Shown here: piece by piece, positions 34,885 through 44,520 of the stretch | How the letters are laid out: every line of letters starts with the position of its first letter | Position numbering within the stretch: the first letter of the stretch is position 1 | Assembly (NCBI GenBank): GCA_038207265.1 | Contig: JBBQZZ010000001.1 | Location: forward strand, 124,001-188,000 | DNA from: JACMLD01 sp038207265 | GTDB lineage: Bacteria > Bacteroidota > Bacteroidia > Chitinophagales > Chitinophagaceae | Length of the DNA stretch: 64,000 nt | Direction of reading: 5' to 3' | Translations under genes and position numbers: made by a program | Notes under the pieces: generated by a model | Told to the model about the DNA's origin: nothing | Databases searched by the model: none | The model's input: the letters and a program-made list of their open reading frames with translations, nothing else

Positions 34885-36630
34885 ATGGGACAATTGAATA
34901 TTAAAAAACAACCTAAGAAGTATGATGTGGTGATAGTAGGATCCGGCGCTGGTGGCGGTATGGCATCCTATATGCTCACAAAAGCCGGGCTGAAAGTTTG
35001 CCTCATTGAAGCAGGACCAATGTATGACCCTGCAAAAAATATTACACAGCTCAAAGGCCCCTGGGAAAGTCCGCGCCGTGGTGCCAGTACCAAATTCCGG
35101 CCATTCGGAGATTTTGATGCCTGCTATCATGGATGGGAAATAGAAGGAGAGCCTTATACCCATACGGAAGGAACAGAATGGGATTGGTGGCGCGCAAGAA
35201 TGGTGGGTGGAAGAACCAATCACTGGGGAAGAATTTCATTGCGCTTTGGTCCAAAAGATTTTAAGAGAAAAAGTATTGATGGCCTGGGTGATGACTGGCC
35301 CATAGGCTACGAAGATGTAAAACCTTATTATGATGCCGTTGATAAATTAATTGGTGTTTTTGGAACCAATGAAGGTTTGGAAAACGATCCCGATGGTTTT
35401 TTTCTGCCACCGCCAAAACCACGGCTGCATGAACTCCTGATAAAAAATGCGGCCTCAAAAGCAGGCGTAAGAGTAATACCCGGAAGATTATCTATGTTGA
35501 CAAAGGCCCTGCCAGATAATAAAGATCGCAAAGCTTGTTTCTTTTGTGGTCAGTGTAACCGGGGTTGCCAGGTTTATGCCGATTTCTCTTCTTCTTCCGT
35601 TTTGGTAAAACCAGCAATTGCCAGTGGAAATGCCGATATTATCACCAATGCAATGGCAAGGGAAGTATTGACCAATAAGGAAGGTTTGGCAACGGGTGTT
35701 TCTTATATCAATAAAGATGATTTGCAGGAATACCAGGTAGAAGGCAAAGTAGTGATACTTGCCGCCAGTGCTTGTGAGAGTGCCAGGTTATTATTGAATT
35801 CAAAATCTCAGCGTCATCCTAATGGACTTGCCAATGAGAGTAATGTAGTGGGAAAATATTTGCATGATTCTACCGGCTCAGGTGTAGGTGGTTATCTGCC
35901 AAATCTTTTTGGTAGAAAAAGGTATAACGAAGATGGAGTAGGAGGTATGCACGTTTATTCTCCCTGGTGGCTGGATAATAAAAAATTAGACTTCCCACGC
36001 GGTTATCATATTGAATATGGTGGTGGAATGGATATGCCGGGCTATGGTATTGGTATGGGCATGGAAAGAATGAATGGGAAATATGCAGTGAACGGGAAAA
36101 AGAAAGATGCCGGTGGTTATGGTAAATCATTGAAAGAAGATGTACGGTTTTTCTATGGTGCGGAAGTAGGTATGGCGGGACGTGGTGAGGCGCTTGCAAA
36201 AGAATCGAACTATTGTGAGATAGATCCCAACGTAGTGGATAAATTTGGGATTCCTGTATTGCGTTTCAATGTGAAATATGACAGCAATGAAATCAACCAG
36301 GCAAAACACATGAATGAAACTTTCAAAGAAATCATGCATCAAATGGGTGCTGTCATTACATTTGGAGGAGACAACGGCCCGCACAATAACTGGGGACTGG
36401 AATCGCCCGGCAAAATTATTCATGAAGCGGGTACGGTGAGAATGGGTAGCGATCCAAAAAAATCTGCCTTGAATAAATTTAGCCAGGGACATGATTGCAA
36501 AAATTTGTTCGTCGTAGATGGTGGCCAGTTTGTGAGCCAGGCAGATAAAAATATTACCTGGACCATCCTGGCACTGAGTATGCGCGCCTCAGAGTATATA
36601 GTAAGTGAACTTAAAAAGAATAATATTTAA
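34885..36630 (+). CDS. GMC-family FAD oxidoreductase (sugar/gluconate dehydrogenase large subunit-like)
   Basis: The ATG at 34885 gives MGQLNIKKQPKKYDVVIVGSGAGGG, the normal start for this group; an ATG 20 codons upstream adds an unrelated stretch. 581 residues. GSGAGGGMASYMLTKAGLKVCLIEAG binds FAD, GGRTNHWGRISLR is the GMC signature, and CFFCGQCNRGCQVYAD is a cysteine-rich insertion. HEAGTVRMG and NLFVVDGGQFVSQADKN are the C-terminal catalytic and FAD motifs. The following gene encodes the small subunit-like partner, so a periplasmic dehydrogenase complex is likely. Confidence 0.88.
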   Translation: MGQLNIKKQPKKYDVVIVGSGAGGGMASYMLTKAGLKVCLIEAGPMYDPAKNITQLKGPWESPRRGASTKFRPFGDFDACYHGWEIEGEPYTHTEGTEWDWWRARMVGGRTNHWGRISLRFGPKDFKRKSIDGLGDDWPIGYEDVKPYYDAVDKLIGVFGTNEGLENDPDGFFLPPPKPRLHELLIKNAASKAGVRVIPGRLSMLTKALPDNKDRKACFFCGQCNRGCQVYADFSSSSVLVKPAIASGNADIITNAMAREVLTNKEGLATGVSYINKDDLQEYQVEGKVVILAASACESARLLLNSKSQRHPNGLANESNVVGKYLHDSTGSGVGGYLPNLFGRKRYNEDGVGGMHVYSPWWLDNKKLDFPRGYHIEYGGGMDMPGYGIGMGMERMNGKYAVNGKKKDAGGYGKSLKEDVRFFYGAEVGMAGRGEALAKESNYCEIDPNVVDKFGIPVLRFNVKYDSNEINQAKHMNETFKEIMHQMGAVITFGGDNGPHNNWGLESPGKIIHEAGTVRMGSDPKKSALNKFSQGHDCKNLFVVDGGQFVSQADKNITWTILALSMRASEYIVSELKKNNI

Positions 36631-36697
36631 TATCAGTTCCGGATTAGCTTTTACATAAGTATAGCATTGACCATCAAATAACAGAAATCAAACTATT

Positions 36698-37369
36698 ATG
36701 GATAGACGAAATTCCATCAAAGCGTTAGTACTGGGTACTGTATCGGCCAGTACATTTGCGGCTGCCTGTAAAAATACCGATACAAAAGTTGAAGTGGCAC
36801 CAACCAATGCCGGCACGCTCAATTACGATCGCACGCCCGAAGAACTGGCACAGATACAGAAATTAAATGCTGAGAAATTCTTTACCAGTGATGAACTGGC
36901 AACCATTACGGTACTGGCCGACATCATTCTTCCCAAAGATGAAGTAAGTGGCAGTGCCTCCGAGGCTGGCGTGCCTGCATTCATTGAATTCATTGTAAAG
37001 GACATGCCCTATCACCAGACACCTATGCGCGGTGGTTTGCGCTGGCTGGATATACAATGCATGAAGCGTTATGAAAAAGCGTTTAAGGATTGCAGTCAGC
37101 AGCAACAGATAGAAATGGTGGACCTGATAGCTTATCCCGAAAAAACAAAAGACAAGCCGGAACTAACTCAGGGCATTGCATTCTTTAATAAAATGCGCGA
37201 CCTTACCTTAACTGGGTTTTATACAACTCAAATGGGTTTTAAAGATCTGGGTTATGTGGGTAATACTCCCAATCAATGGAACGGAGTACCAGATGATGTA
37301 TTGAAACAATACGGTGTTGCCTACACGGAGAAGGAGTTGAAAGAATGTGTCAGTTTTGATAAAGCATAA
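36698..37369 (+). CDS. Gluconate 2-dehydrogenase subunit 3-like protein
   Basis: 223 residues (PF13618 family). The N-terminus MDRRNSIKALVLG looks twin-arginine-like and is followed by AAAC at C24, a possible lipidation site. The mature part has FFTSDELATITVLADIILPKDEVSGSASEAGVPAFIEFIVKD and a C-terminal GFYTTQMGFKDLGYVGN, which are family hallmarks. It begins 67 nt after the GMC gene and probably folds, exports or anchors that flavoprotein. No cytochrome c subunit is next to it. Confidence 0.88.
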   Translation: MDRRNSIKALVLGTVSASTFAAACKNTDTKVEVAPTNAGTLNYDRTPEELAQIQKLNAEKFFTSDELATITVLADIILPKDEVSGSASEAGVPAFIEFIVKDMPYHQTPMRGGLRWLDIQCMKRYEKAFKDCSQQQQIEMVDLIAYPEKTKDKPELTQGIAFFNKMRDLTLTGFYTTQMGFKDLGYVGNTPNQWNGVPDDVLKQYGVAYTEKELKECVSFDKA

Positions 37370-37374
37370 TTGAA

Positions 37375-37399
37375 AGCCAGGTTTGAACCTGGCTCTTTT
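37375..37399. terminator. Bidirectional terminator
   Basis: AGCCAGGTT (37375-37383) and AACCTGGCT (37386-37394) form a perfect stem followed by CTTTTT, between the convergent stops at 37369 and 37405. Confidence 0.85.
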
Positions 37400-37404
37400 T
37401 ACTA

Positions 37405-38262
37405 TCAAACTTTCATCAGCAGATGAATGCCTTTAACGATTGCAGTATCCTTATTGATGAATTCATCCATGATAGAATAATGATTTTTCCCCGGTACCTG
37501 TATTAATTTTATCTGGTCATTTGTTTTATTCCAGGCTATTTCAAGTTCCCTGCTTTGATCAATGAACTCTTCAGTTTCTCCGCCACCGACCGCGATGAGT
37601 AGTGGACAGGTAACTAAAGGCCCCAGGCTGACCGGGCTATTTCTTATAGCAGTTTCCATATCCATTCTCAATCCATTATTCTGATAACACAATTGAATGG
37701 GAACTAAATTAGATAGTCCACTTATTGAACAAACACCTTTAATGAGTTTTAAAGGCAACTTACTATCGATAGCGGACCATTGGGTTGTCATCATCATTGT
37801 CGCAAGATGTCCACCCGCACTATGACCAGCTATATATATTTGATTGGGATCTCCATTGTATGTTGCAATATTATTGTAGACCCAACTGATCGCATTGCTG
37901 CATGAAAGCACAATTTGATCCATTGTATAATCCGGTGCCAACGGATAATTCAATAAAACTGTTGTGATATTATCTGCACAAAAAGTATTGGCAACAAAGT
38001 GAAAGTTTGATTTATCAAGCATTTGCCAGTAACCACCATGAATAAACACCAGCACTTTCGAATGCTGTTGTGAAGAGGGGTAAATATCCAATTGCTCCAG
38101 GGTCAATTCACCATAGGAAATATCTCTATTAACTGAAAGTTTTTTTTCTGTCTCCCTGCTTAATCGTTCCCACTTTTCAAAATAATCATTGAAATCAGGT
38201 GTATGCAGCCGCACATTGTATTGCCGATCGAGTGCAGCCTGGTTGTAATTTTTATACAGCAT
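37405..38262 (-). CDS. Alpha/beta hydrolase, kynurenine formamidase/BD-FAE-like
   Basis: 285 residues, cytoplasmic. VLVFIHGGYWQMLDKSNF is the HGGxW oxyanion motif, NYPLAPDYTMDQIV and YIAGHSAGGHLATMM hold the nucleophile serine, and the end has an acid/histidine pair (GGGETEEFIDQS and GKNHYSIMDEF). These are features of arylformamidase-like esterases. No other tryptophan-degradation gene is nearby, so the substrate is open. It follows the DJ-1-like gene by 11 nt, likely one transcript. Confidence 0.78.
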   Translation of the reverse strand: MLYKNYNQAALDRQYNVRLHTPDFNDYFEKWERLSRETEKKLSVNRDISYGELTLEQLDIYPSSQQHSKVLVFIHGGYWQMLDKSNFHFVANTFCADNITTVLLNYPLAPDYTMDQIVLSCSNAISWVYNNIATYNGDPNQIYIAGHSAGGHLATMMMTTQWSAIDSKLPLKLIKGVCSISGLSNLVPIQLCYQNNGLRMDMETAIRNSPVSLGPLVTCPLLIAVGGGETEEFIDQSRELEIAWNKTNDQIKLIQVPGKNHYSIMDEFINKDTAIVKGIHLLMKV

Positions 38263-38273
38263 TGATTAATTAC

Positions 38274-38873
38274 TTATGCAACACTGGCTTTCTTTGCTGT
38301 TATTTCCCGGTTACTTTCTTCCAGGCACTTAAATACCAGTTGATAAAATTCAGGATGAGATTGCCATGTCTTTCCGGTTACGATTCTTCCATCCTGTACA
38401 GCTTCATCGGGTGAAACGTATATACCACCACAGGATTCCACTTCAAATTTTACATGCTCATAACAGGCTACTTTTTTCTGATCCACCAAACCAGCCGTTA
38501 CCAATATCTGAACTCCATGACAAATAGCGAAGATGTATTTATTGGCTTTATTAAATGCTTTCAACATATTAATGACACGAATATCATTGCGTAAATATTC
38601 AGGCGCACGACCACCGGGAAACAGTATGGCGTGATAATCGTCGGGCTCCACATCATCAAAGGATATCTGCGACTCTACCAGGTAACCTTTGCGTTCTACA
38701 TACGTATCCCAACCTGGTTCAAAATCATGGATGACCAGGTTCATCCTTTTTACTGCAGGAGCGGCAATTACGGGTTCGTAACCTGACTCTCTCAACCGAT
38801 GCATAGCATATAAAATTTCAAAACTTTCTCCGGCATCGCCGGTAACAATGAGTATTTTCTTTGCATTTTTCAT
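38274..38873 (-). CDS. DJ-1/PfpI family protein
   Basis: 199 residues. KILIVTGDAGESFEILYAMHRL starts the fold with the conserved glutamate, LFPGGRAPEYLR is the next signature, and FAICHGVQILVTAGL contains the nucleophile cysteine elbow. VACYEHVKFEVESCGG and DGRIVTGKTWQSHPEF complete the PfpI-type end. Family members act as glyoxalases, deglycases or cysteine-type amidases; the role here is unknown. First gene of a likely two-gene operon with the downstream hydrolase. Confidence 0.88.
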   Translation of the reverse strand: MKNAKKILIVTGDAGESFEILYAMHRLRESGYEPVIAAPAVKRMNLVIHDFEPGWDTYVERKGYLVESQISFDDVEPDDYHAILFPGGRAPEYLRNDIRVINMLKAFNKANKYIFAICHGVQILVTAGLVDQKKVACYEHVKFEVESCGGIYVSPDEAVQDGRIVTGKTWQSHPEFYQLVFKCLEESNREITAKKASVA

Positions 38874-39026
38874 ATTGCTAAAGTTACAGGAAAATATATT
38901 TTTTAACTATAATAAATCCCCGTAAATACTATCAAAATATTTTAAGATTGCTTTGTTAAAAATGCTATCTTTTATACCTTGAATATTTTATTCCAACAAC
39001 ATAACACAATCGCTAAAAAAAGCCAT

Positions 39027-39953
39027 ATGAATAAAAAACTGCTATTCCCTTTTGTCTTTTTGCTATTTACATTTTTTCTTCACGCACAACAGGTAACATT
39101 AACGCCTGCACAGATAGTTTCACTTACACCAGATTGGAAGGGTGATCGTTCTGCTGATGGTCGCCCTTATGTGTCTGATCAAATTATGGAAAGACTGAAA
39201 AATGTTTCAATAGAAGAAGCATGGGGCTACCTGCGCAACAAAGGATTTCAAAACCAGTATGAGGGTGATTGGATGACTCAATATCCCGACAGCAGCATGA
39301 CCGGTCGCGTAGTTACTGCCCAATACATGCCTTTGCGTCCGGATGTTGACAAATTAATAAAAGACAAAGGAAAGACGGATGGTCGGATCGGCGCCACCAA
39401 TTCCTGGCCCATCGATGTTTTAAAAAATGGAGACGTTTACGTAGCCGATAGCTACGGAAAGATTGTTGATGGCACATTAATAGGTGACAATCTTGGAAAT
39501 GCTATTTATGCGAAATCAAAACGGGGCGTTATCTTTTATGGGTCTGTGAGAGATGTGGAGGGCCTGAATGAAATTAAGGGATTCAATTTTTGGATCAAAG
39601 GCCAGGACCCGTCATATATTCAGCAGATGATGCTAACGGGTATCAATACCCCAATTCGTATTGGTCGCGCTACCGTATTGCCCGGTGATGTTGTATTGGC
39701 CAAAAAAGCAGGAACCATATTTATTCCCGCATACCTGGTGGATGACCTTGTTATCAATTCAGAATTTGTTCAACTGCGGGATGAATTTGGTCACCAGCGT
39801 TTGCGTGAAGGAAAGTACACGCCCGGACAAATAGATACCAAATGGACTGACACGATTAAAAACGATTTCCTGGACTGGATTAAAAATTACCCGGGCAAAT
39901 TACCCATGAGCAGGAAAGAGCTGGATGATTTTATGAAAGATCGTACCTGGTAA
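39027..39953 (+). CDS. Exported RraA-like protein (HMG aldolase fold)
   Basis: The ATG at 39027 gives a signal peptide (MNKKLLFPFVFLLFTFFLHAQQ). 308 residues. The RraA core is seen in MTGRVVTAQYMPLRPD, NGDVYVADSYGKIVDGTLIGDNLGNAIYAKSKRGVIFYGSVRDVEG (the GDN-x20-R-D active-site signature) and LPGDVVLAKKAGTIFIPA. Known relatives are 4-hydroxy-4-methyl-2-oxoglutarate/oxaloacetate aldolases. Export is unusual for this fold. The next gene, 45 nt downstream, encodes an enolase-superfamily protein that also looks exported. Confidence 0.8.
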   Translation: MNKKLLFPFVFLLFTFFLHAQQVTLTPAQIVSLTPDWKGDRSADGRPYVSDQIMERLKNVSIEEAWGYLRNKGFQNQYEGDWMTQYPDSSMTGRVVTAQYMPLRPDVDKLIKDKGKTDGRIGATNSWPIDVLKNGDVYVADSYGKIVDGTLIGDNLGNAIYAKSKRGVIFYGSVRDVEGLNEIKGFNFWIKGQDPSYIQQMMLTGINTPIRIGRATVLPGDVVLAKKAGTIFIPAYLVDDLVINSEFVQLRDEFGHQRLREGKYTPGQIDTKWTDTIKNDFLDWIKNYPGKLPMSRKELDDFMKDRTW

Positions 39954-39998
39954 AAAATAGACCAACATATAAATCAAATCACTTCAAAACTTATTAAT

Positions 39999-41480
39999 AT
40001 GACGCCTTCCCAAAAATTCTTGTCTAAAATAGGACTAACGGACCCTGTACCTGCAGAAGAGATGAATGCATTTCATCTGGACGAGAGAGAGAATAGTCGC
40101 CGCAATTTTTTTAAGAAATCTGCTTTAGGCGGTATAACGCTGGGTGGAGCTTTGCTGTTTTCTCCCATTGAAGAAATCATCGCGCAAAGTACACAAAAAG
40201 TAAATCGCTTCTCCAGTCCCACAGATCTGAAAATTACGGATATGCGTTACTGTATTATTCAGAATGTTGGTCGTACACCCATATTACGCATTGATACCAA
40301 CCAGGGCATTTATGGTTTGGGCGAAGTAAGAGACGGCGCCGATGAAAGATATGCGCTGATGCTAAAGAGCCGGATACTCGGACAAAATCCCTGCAATGTT
40401 GAAATGATTTTTAAAACACTCAAACAATTTGGAGGACATGCAAGACAGGGCGGGGGAGTCTGCGGTGTTGAAATGGCGTTATGGGATCTCTGCGGTAAAG
40501 CATACAATGTTCCTGCCTGGCAATTATTGGGTGGCCGTTACCGTGATAAAGTTAGAATGTACGCTGATACACCTGAAGCACCGACACTGGACGAATTTAA
40601 AGCCAAAATAAAACACCGCCTGGAAGTGCAGGGCATGACCTGGTTGAAAATGGATATCTCAATTGGTGAAGTAAAAGATGTTCCGGGTGCATTGAACAAT
40701 AGTAAATTCTGGGGCACTAACCTGGGACAATGGAACGGCGGTTATATGGATTATGCCAATACCAAACATCCTTTCACTGGTATACAAATCAATGAAAAGG
40801 GTTTGGATGAAATGGCAAAAATAATCAGTGAAGTAAGAGCGGTGGTTGGTAATGAGATACCACTTTCTTCTGATCATTACGGGCATTTTGATCTAAACAA
40901 TGCCATCCGCTTCGGGCGAAAAGTTGAACCCTACCGGCTTGCATGGTTAGAAGACATGGTTCCGTGGCAATACACCGATCAATACAAGACCATGTCTGAT
41001 GCACTTGAAACACCGGTACTAACGGGAGAGGACATATACTTATTAAGTGGTTTCAAACCATTGATAGATGCAAGAGCCGTGGACATCATACATCCTGACC
41101 TGGCAACATCCGGTGGCCTGCTGGAAACAAAACGAATTGGTGATTATGCCGAAGAACACGGAATTGCCATGGCCATGCATTTTGCAGGCAGCCCCGTTTC
41201 ATTTATGGCGAATGTGCATTGCGCGGCTGCTACACAAAATTTTCTCGCACTAGAACATCATTCACTGGACAGCGATTGGTGGGAGGGCCTGGTTAAAACG
41301 ACGGATGGAAGAAAATTATTTGAAAAGGGTTTCGCGAATGTACCGTTGGCTGCACCTGGGTTAGGAATTGAATTAGTGGAAGAAGAAATAAAAAAACATT
41401 TATTACCATCCGATAAATCTTATTTTGCTCCAACACCAGATTGGAACGATAAAAGATCTCATGACAGGCTCTGGAGTTAG
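39999..41480 (+). CDS. Mandelate racemase/enolase-superfamily protein with Tat signal
   Basis: 493 residues. ENSRRNFFKKSALGGITLGGALLF at residues 30-55 is a twin-arginine export signal. The enolase-superfamily fold follows: capping domain with RYCIIQNVGRTPILRIDTNQGIYGLGEVRDG, then GVEMALWDLCGKAYNVPAWQLLGG. Barrel elements include LKMDIS (lysine), LAWLEDMVPW and LTGEDIYL (metal-binding acids), and HPDLATSGGLLETKRI with AMHFAGSP (histidine). It is most like sugar-acid dehydratases of the mandelate racemase subgroup. With the RraA-like gene upstream it suggests a periplasmic sugar-acid dehydratase/aldolase pair. Confidence 0.82.
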   Translation: MTPSQKFLSKIGLTDPVPAEEMNAFHLDERENSRRNFFKKSALGGITLGGALLFSPIEEIIAQSTQKVNRFSSPTDLKITDMRYCIIQNVGRTPILRIDTNQGIYGLGEVRDGADERYALMLKSRILGQNPCNVEMIFKTLKQFGGHARQGGGVCGVEMALWDLCGKAYNVPAWQLLGGRYRDKVRMYADTPEAPTLDEFKAKIKHRLEVQGMTWLKMDISIGEVKDVPGALNNSKFWGTNLGQWNGGYMDYANTKHPFTGIQINEKGLDEMAKIISEVRAVVGNEIPLSSDHYGHFDLNNAIRFGRKVEPYRLAWLEDMVPWQYTDQYKTMSDALETPVLTGEDIYLLSGFKPLIDARAVDIIHPDLATSGGLLETKRIGDYAEEHGIAMAMHFAGSPVSFMANVHCAAATQNFLALEHHSLDSDWWEGLVKTTDGRKLFEKGFANVPLAAPGLGIELVEEEIKKHLLPSDKSYFAPTPDWNDKRSHDRLWS

Positions 41481-41694
41481 GTAAGTTTTTATTAATAATG
41501 GTACAATGATAGCTGAGTTAAGAACCCAAAAATATCATTGTCGCATATTGATAAATGAGCGGCGTTCGAATTCTGATATGTAATTCCATTAGAGATGTTC
41601 GTCTTTCGTCAGGTATTGTCAATGGTGGGAATCTTATATTCATCCGCCGGGAACAACTGCCTGATTATTGATAAAGTCAAATAGTAAAAACTAA
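41481..41694. other. Intergenic stretch with no supported gene
   Basis: No protein-like frame on either strand. The part to the right holds the terminator of the lipoprotein gene. Confidence 0.4.
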
Positions 41695-41717
41695 CGGGGC
41701 TTTTTCGTAAAGCCCCG
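41695..41717 (-). terminator. Terminator downstream of the lipoprotein gene
   Basis: CGGGGCTTT and AAAGCCCCG form a perfect 9-bp stem with loop TTCGT. Read on the minus strand it is followed by TTAGTTTTTACT, so it fits the gene ending at 41819. Confidence 0.7.
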
Positions 41718-41818
41718 AACCGAAATACAATAGGACATTTCTGCCTTCAGGCATTCAAGCCTGCTGATTGCTCCAAGGTCAAGCTCCTCTACTGGTGTAC
41801 CAACATTAGCGGAAATTT

Positions 41819-42220
41819 TTACTTTTCAACTATCTTATAATCGATTATCTTTTCTATTTTTCTATCAACGATCTTCAATGTTATTTTCTTGTAATCTGTT
41901 GTTCGGTAAAACTTACCATCCCTTCTGACTAATTCATATTGTTTTGCTTTTTTTTCGAAAAAGCCTTGGTTCTTCATTAAATAAAATTCATTGGGGTTTC
42001 CAAAGGCTGGAGATTTTATAAATACATCCGTAGTCGTATCAACATTTGTAACAATATAATTCTTATGTGCGGGAGTACTGAATATTGTAACTGTTGGGTT
42101 GGCTTTTTCAATATTGTCAGTAGAAATAAAATAATGATACTTAGGCGCAAGCGGAACCAAGCAAGATTGCAGCGTTTCGAATGCAATGAATAAAATAAAA
42201 ATTGCCTTTTTGTTTCTCAT
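41819..42220 (-). CDS. Small unrecognised lipoprotein
   Basis: The ATG at 42220 gives MRNKKAIFILFIAFETLQSC, a lipoprotein signal with the lipidated cysteine at residue 20; the longer start would bury it. 133 residues. The mature part is mostly beta-strand-like and ends in a lysine-rich stretch (ITLKIVDRKIEKIIDYKIVEK). I do not recognise a family. It lies alone, with a strong terminator on either side. Confidence 0.6.
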   Translation of the reverse strand: MRNKKAIFILFIAFETLQSCLVPLAPKYHYFISTDNIEKANPTVTIFSTPAHKNYIVTNVDTTTDVFIKSPAFGNPNEFYLMKNQGFFEKKAKQYELVRRDGKFYRTTDYKKITLKIVDRKIEKIIDYKIVEK

Positions 42221-42291
42221 TTTTGTCGGTAGAGATGCGAAAGAAATTTCAACGAACACATTAATTCAAAAGATGCATTTTAAAACAAAAA

Positions 42292-42321
42292 ACCCGCCCC
42301 CGATATTTCAGAGGCGGGTTT
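42292..42321 (-). terminator. Terminator of the C-terminal processing protease gene
   Basis: AACCCGCC (42292-42299) and GGCGGGTT (42314-42321) form an 8-bp stem. On the minus strand TTTTTTGTTTT follows, a strong intrinsic terminator 21 nt past the prc stop codon. Confidence 0.85.
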
Positions 42322-42341
42322 TGATTTATTTATTGAAACTT

Positions 42342-44507
42342 TTATGGTAATTGTAACTTTTTATTCAAAGCCAGGTTGTGCTGGTTCACCATATCGTTCA
42401 TGATATTTACTGTTTCTTCCAGATAAAGATTGTTGCGAAGGCTTTTTAACCATGCTTTAAAACGATCGTCCTTGTCTTTGTCATTTGCGTATTTGTTAGC
42501 ATCAGAAGTCAGTGCATTCACTTCCAGTTCCTTTGGCAATTTATTTAATGATTCCAGTTGTTTTACAGTAGCACTGATTTTTTTCTTTTCATCGCGGTAC
42601 TTATCAATATTAAGAGAATAGGTTTTATCATTTTCCTTTGCCAGCCACTCTGTATTTGTTTTGATGAGGTTGAAAGCCGGATTGTTTGTTACCCTCGCCT
42701 GGCTGGAAGCACGTAACGTGGTAGCATCAAAACCATATTTCCAGGTGTTGTAATCTGCCTTTTGAATTTCATCCCAGGGCAACGCATCCGGATCGTCTTT
42801 TTCACGAAGTTTTGAATACTCATAAAAATCCGGTAATACAATATCAGATACCACACCTTTTAATTGGGTAGAACCACCATTGATGCGATAGAATTTTTGC
42901 AAAGTGAGTTTGATGGTTCCCAATTCACTATTGGCGGACATAAATCCAAGTTCCTTATCAAGACCAATATTTCTTTGCACCGTTCCTTTACCGTAAGTGC
43001 TGGTACTACCTATGATTAAACCACGCTTATAATCTTGTATTGCTGCAGCAAAAATTTCAGATGCCGATGCGCTGAACTCATTTACCATAACCGCCAGCGG
43101 ACCATCATACAATACCGTTTTATCTCTGTCGCGCAATACACTTGGTTTACCATCCCTGTCTCTTACCTGTACAACTGGACCTTCATCAATGAATAATCCA
43201 ACCATCTTTACCACATCATACAGGGAGCCGCCACCGTTATCGCGGAGATCCATTATAATTCCATCAACCTTTTCTTCTTTTAATTTGATAATTTCTTTGG
43301 CCACATCATCCGCGCAGCGACGTCCTTTTGGATCATCAAAATCTGCATAGAACTCCGGCAGGTAAATAAAACCAATTTTTGATTTGCCATTTGATACAAT
43401 GGAACTTTTGGCAAAAGTTTCATCCTGTACTATTTCATCGCGTATGAGTTTGACTACTTTGATTGCACCATCTGTTTTGCGTAAGGTCAATCTTACTTCA
43501 GTTCCTTTTTTTCCGCGTATTATTTTTACTGCATCGGGTACAAAATAACCAGCGAGATCCACGGGTTCTGATTCTCCCTGGGCAACTTTCAATACAACAT
43601 CTCCAATAGCTACTTCGCCACTTTTCCATGCCGGGCTACCGGTAACCAATGTACCTATTTTGATGGTACCATCTTCATCATTTCGCAGTGAAGCGCCGAT
43701 ACCATAAAACTTGCCGCTCATTTCTTCGTCAAAATATCTTTTATCTACAGGCGGAAAATAATCGGTGTGCGGGTCCATGGCCTGTGTAATTGAATTCACG
43801 TATTTATTGAAGAGATCATTTTCGGTAAGTTTCACATTATAATTATCAAAAGTTCTGTCCATAATGCGCAGCACCTTGGCCCTGGCATCCTTCTCTAACT
43901 CTTCATTGCTTTTTGCTGCGAAATCTTTTTTCCCTTTGTTCTTTTCCTGCAATTCCAGCATGTCTACATACCGATCCAACACCAGGTACTTCAAACGTTT
44001 GCGCCAGAAATCTTTTCTTGCCGCATCATTCACAGCGAATTCTCTTTTTTCAGGATCACTTACAAATATTTCATCTTTCGTAAAATCAAAAGGTTGGCTC
44101 AATAATTCTTTGTACAATTTTTCAGCTTCCGGCATTCTCTTTCTAAACAATTCAGAAACAGCCGGTACAAAATTTACCGGTCCACCCATTATCTCATCAT
44201 CAATTTTTGTTTCAAACTTCTTTAGATCAGTCACATCGGACTGAAGAAAGATACTCTTGTCCACATCAACTATCGCCAGGTACTTATTAAAAATTTCTTT
44301 TGAAAATTTATCGTTGATGTCTTTGGGACTGTAGTGAATCTCGGATAGCATTTCACCTACATTGTGCAGGATTTTTTCATACCGGGTGGGTGGATTGCTA
44401 TTACCAGTTCCAAGGCTGCGGAAAGCAATAAAAACACCTGCTATTAATATTGTTAGCACGATGGGCAAACTACGTCTACTAATCATAAATTGTATAAATT
44501 TTTGCAT
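42342..44507 (-). CDS. prc: Carboxy-terminal processing (tail-specific) protease
   Basis: Periplasmic S41 serine protease that degrades or trims proteins with nonpolar C-termini, membrane-anchored by one N-terminal helix (RRSLPIVLTILIAGVFIAF). 721 residues, like E. coli Prc/Tsp. The PDZ domain is at GIGASLRNDEDGTIKIGTLVTGSPA, the catalytic serine in EFSASASEIFAAAI and the lysine in STYGKGTVQ. A DUF3340-type C-terminal helix bundle follows. A -7 box (44513-44520) lies only 6 nt upstream, so Met8 (44486) may be the true start. It reads away from tRNA-His. Confidence 0.93.
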   Translation of the reverse strand: MQKFIQFMISRRSLPIVLTILIAGVFIAFRSLGTGNSNPPTRYEKILHNVGEMLSEIHYSPKDINDKFSKEIFNKYLAIVDVDKSIFLQSDVTDLKKFETKIDDEIMGGPVNFVPAVSELFRKRMPEAEKLYKELLSQPFDFTKDEIFVSDPEKREFAVNDAARKDFWRKRLKYLVLDRYVDMLELQEKNKGKKDFAAKSNEELEKDARAKVLRIMDRTFDNYNVKLTENDLFNKYVNSITQAMDPHTDYFPPVDKRYFDEEMSGKFYGIGASLRNDEDGTIKIGTLVTGSPAWKSGEVAIGDVVLKVAQGESEPVDLAGYFVPDAVKIIRGKKGTEVRLTLRKTDGAIKVVKLIRDEIVQDETFAKSSIVSNGKSKIGFIYLPEFYADFDDPKGRRCADDVAKEIIKLKEEKVDGIIMDLRDNGGGSLYDVVKMVGLFIDEGPVVQVRDRDGKPSVLRDRDKTVLYDGPLAVMVNEFSASASEIFAAAIQDYKRGLIIGSTSTYGKGTVQRNIGLDKELGFMSANSELGTIKLTLQKFYRINGGSTQLKGVVSDIVLPDFYEYSKLREKDDPDALPWDEIQKADYNTWKYGFDATTLRASSQARVTNNPAFNLIKTNTEWLAKENDKTYSLNIDKYRDEKKKISATVKQLESLNKLPKELEVNALTSDANKYANDKDKDDRFKAWLKSLRNNLYLEETVNIMNDMVNQHNLALNKKLQLP

Positions 44508-44512
44508 TGTCT

Positions 44513-44520
44513 CAAAATTA
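44513..44520 (-). promoter_or_regulatory. Candidate -7 box of prc
   Basis: Reads TAATTTTG on the minus strand (TAnnTTTG). Its closeness to the annotated ATG supports a leaderless mRNA or the downstream start at 44486. Confidence 0.4.
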
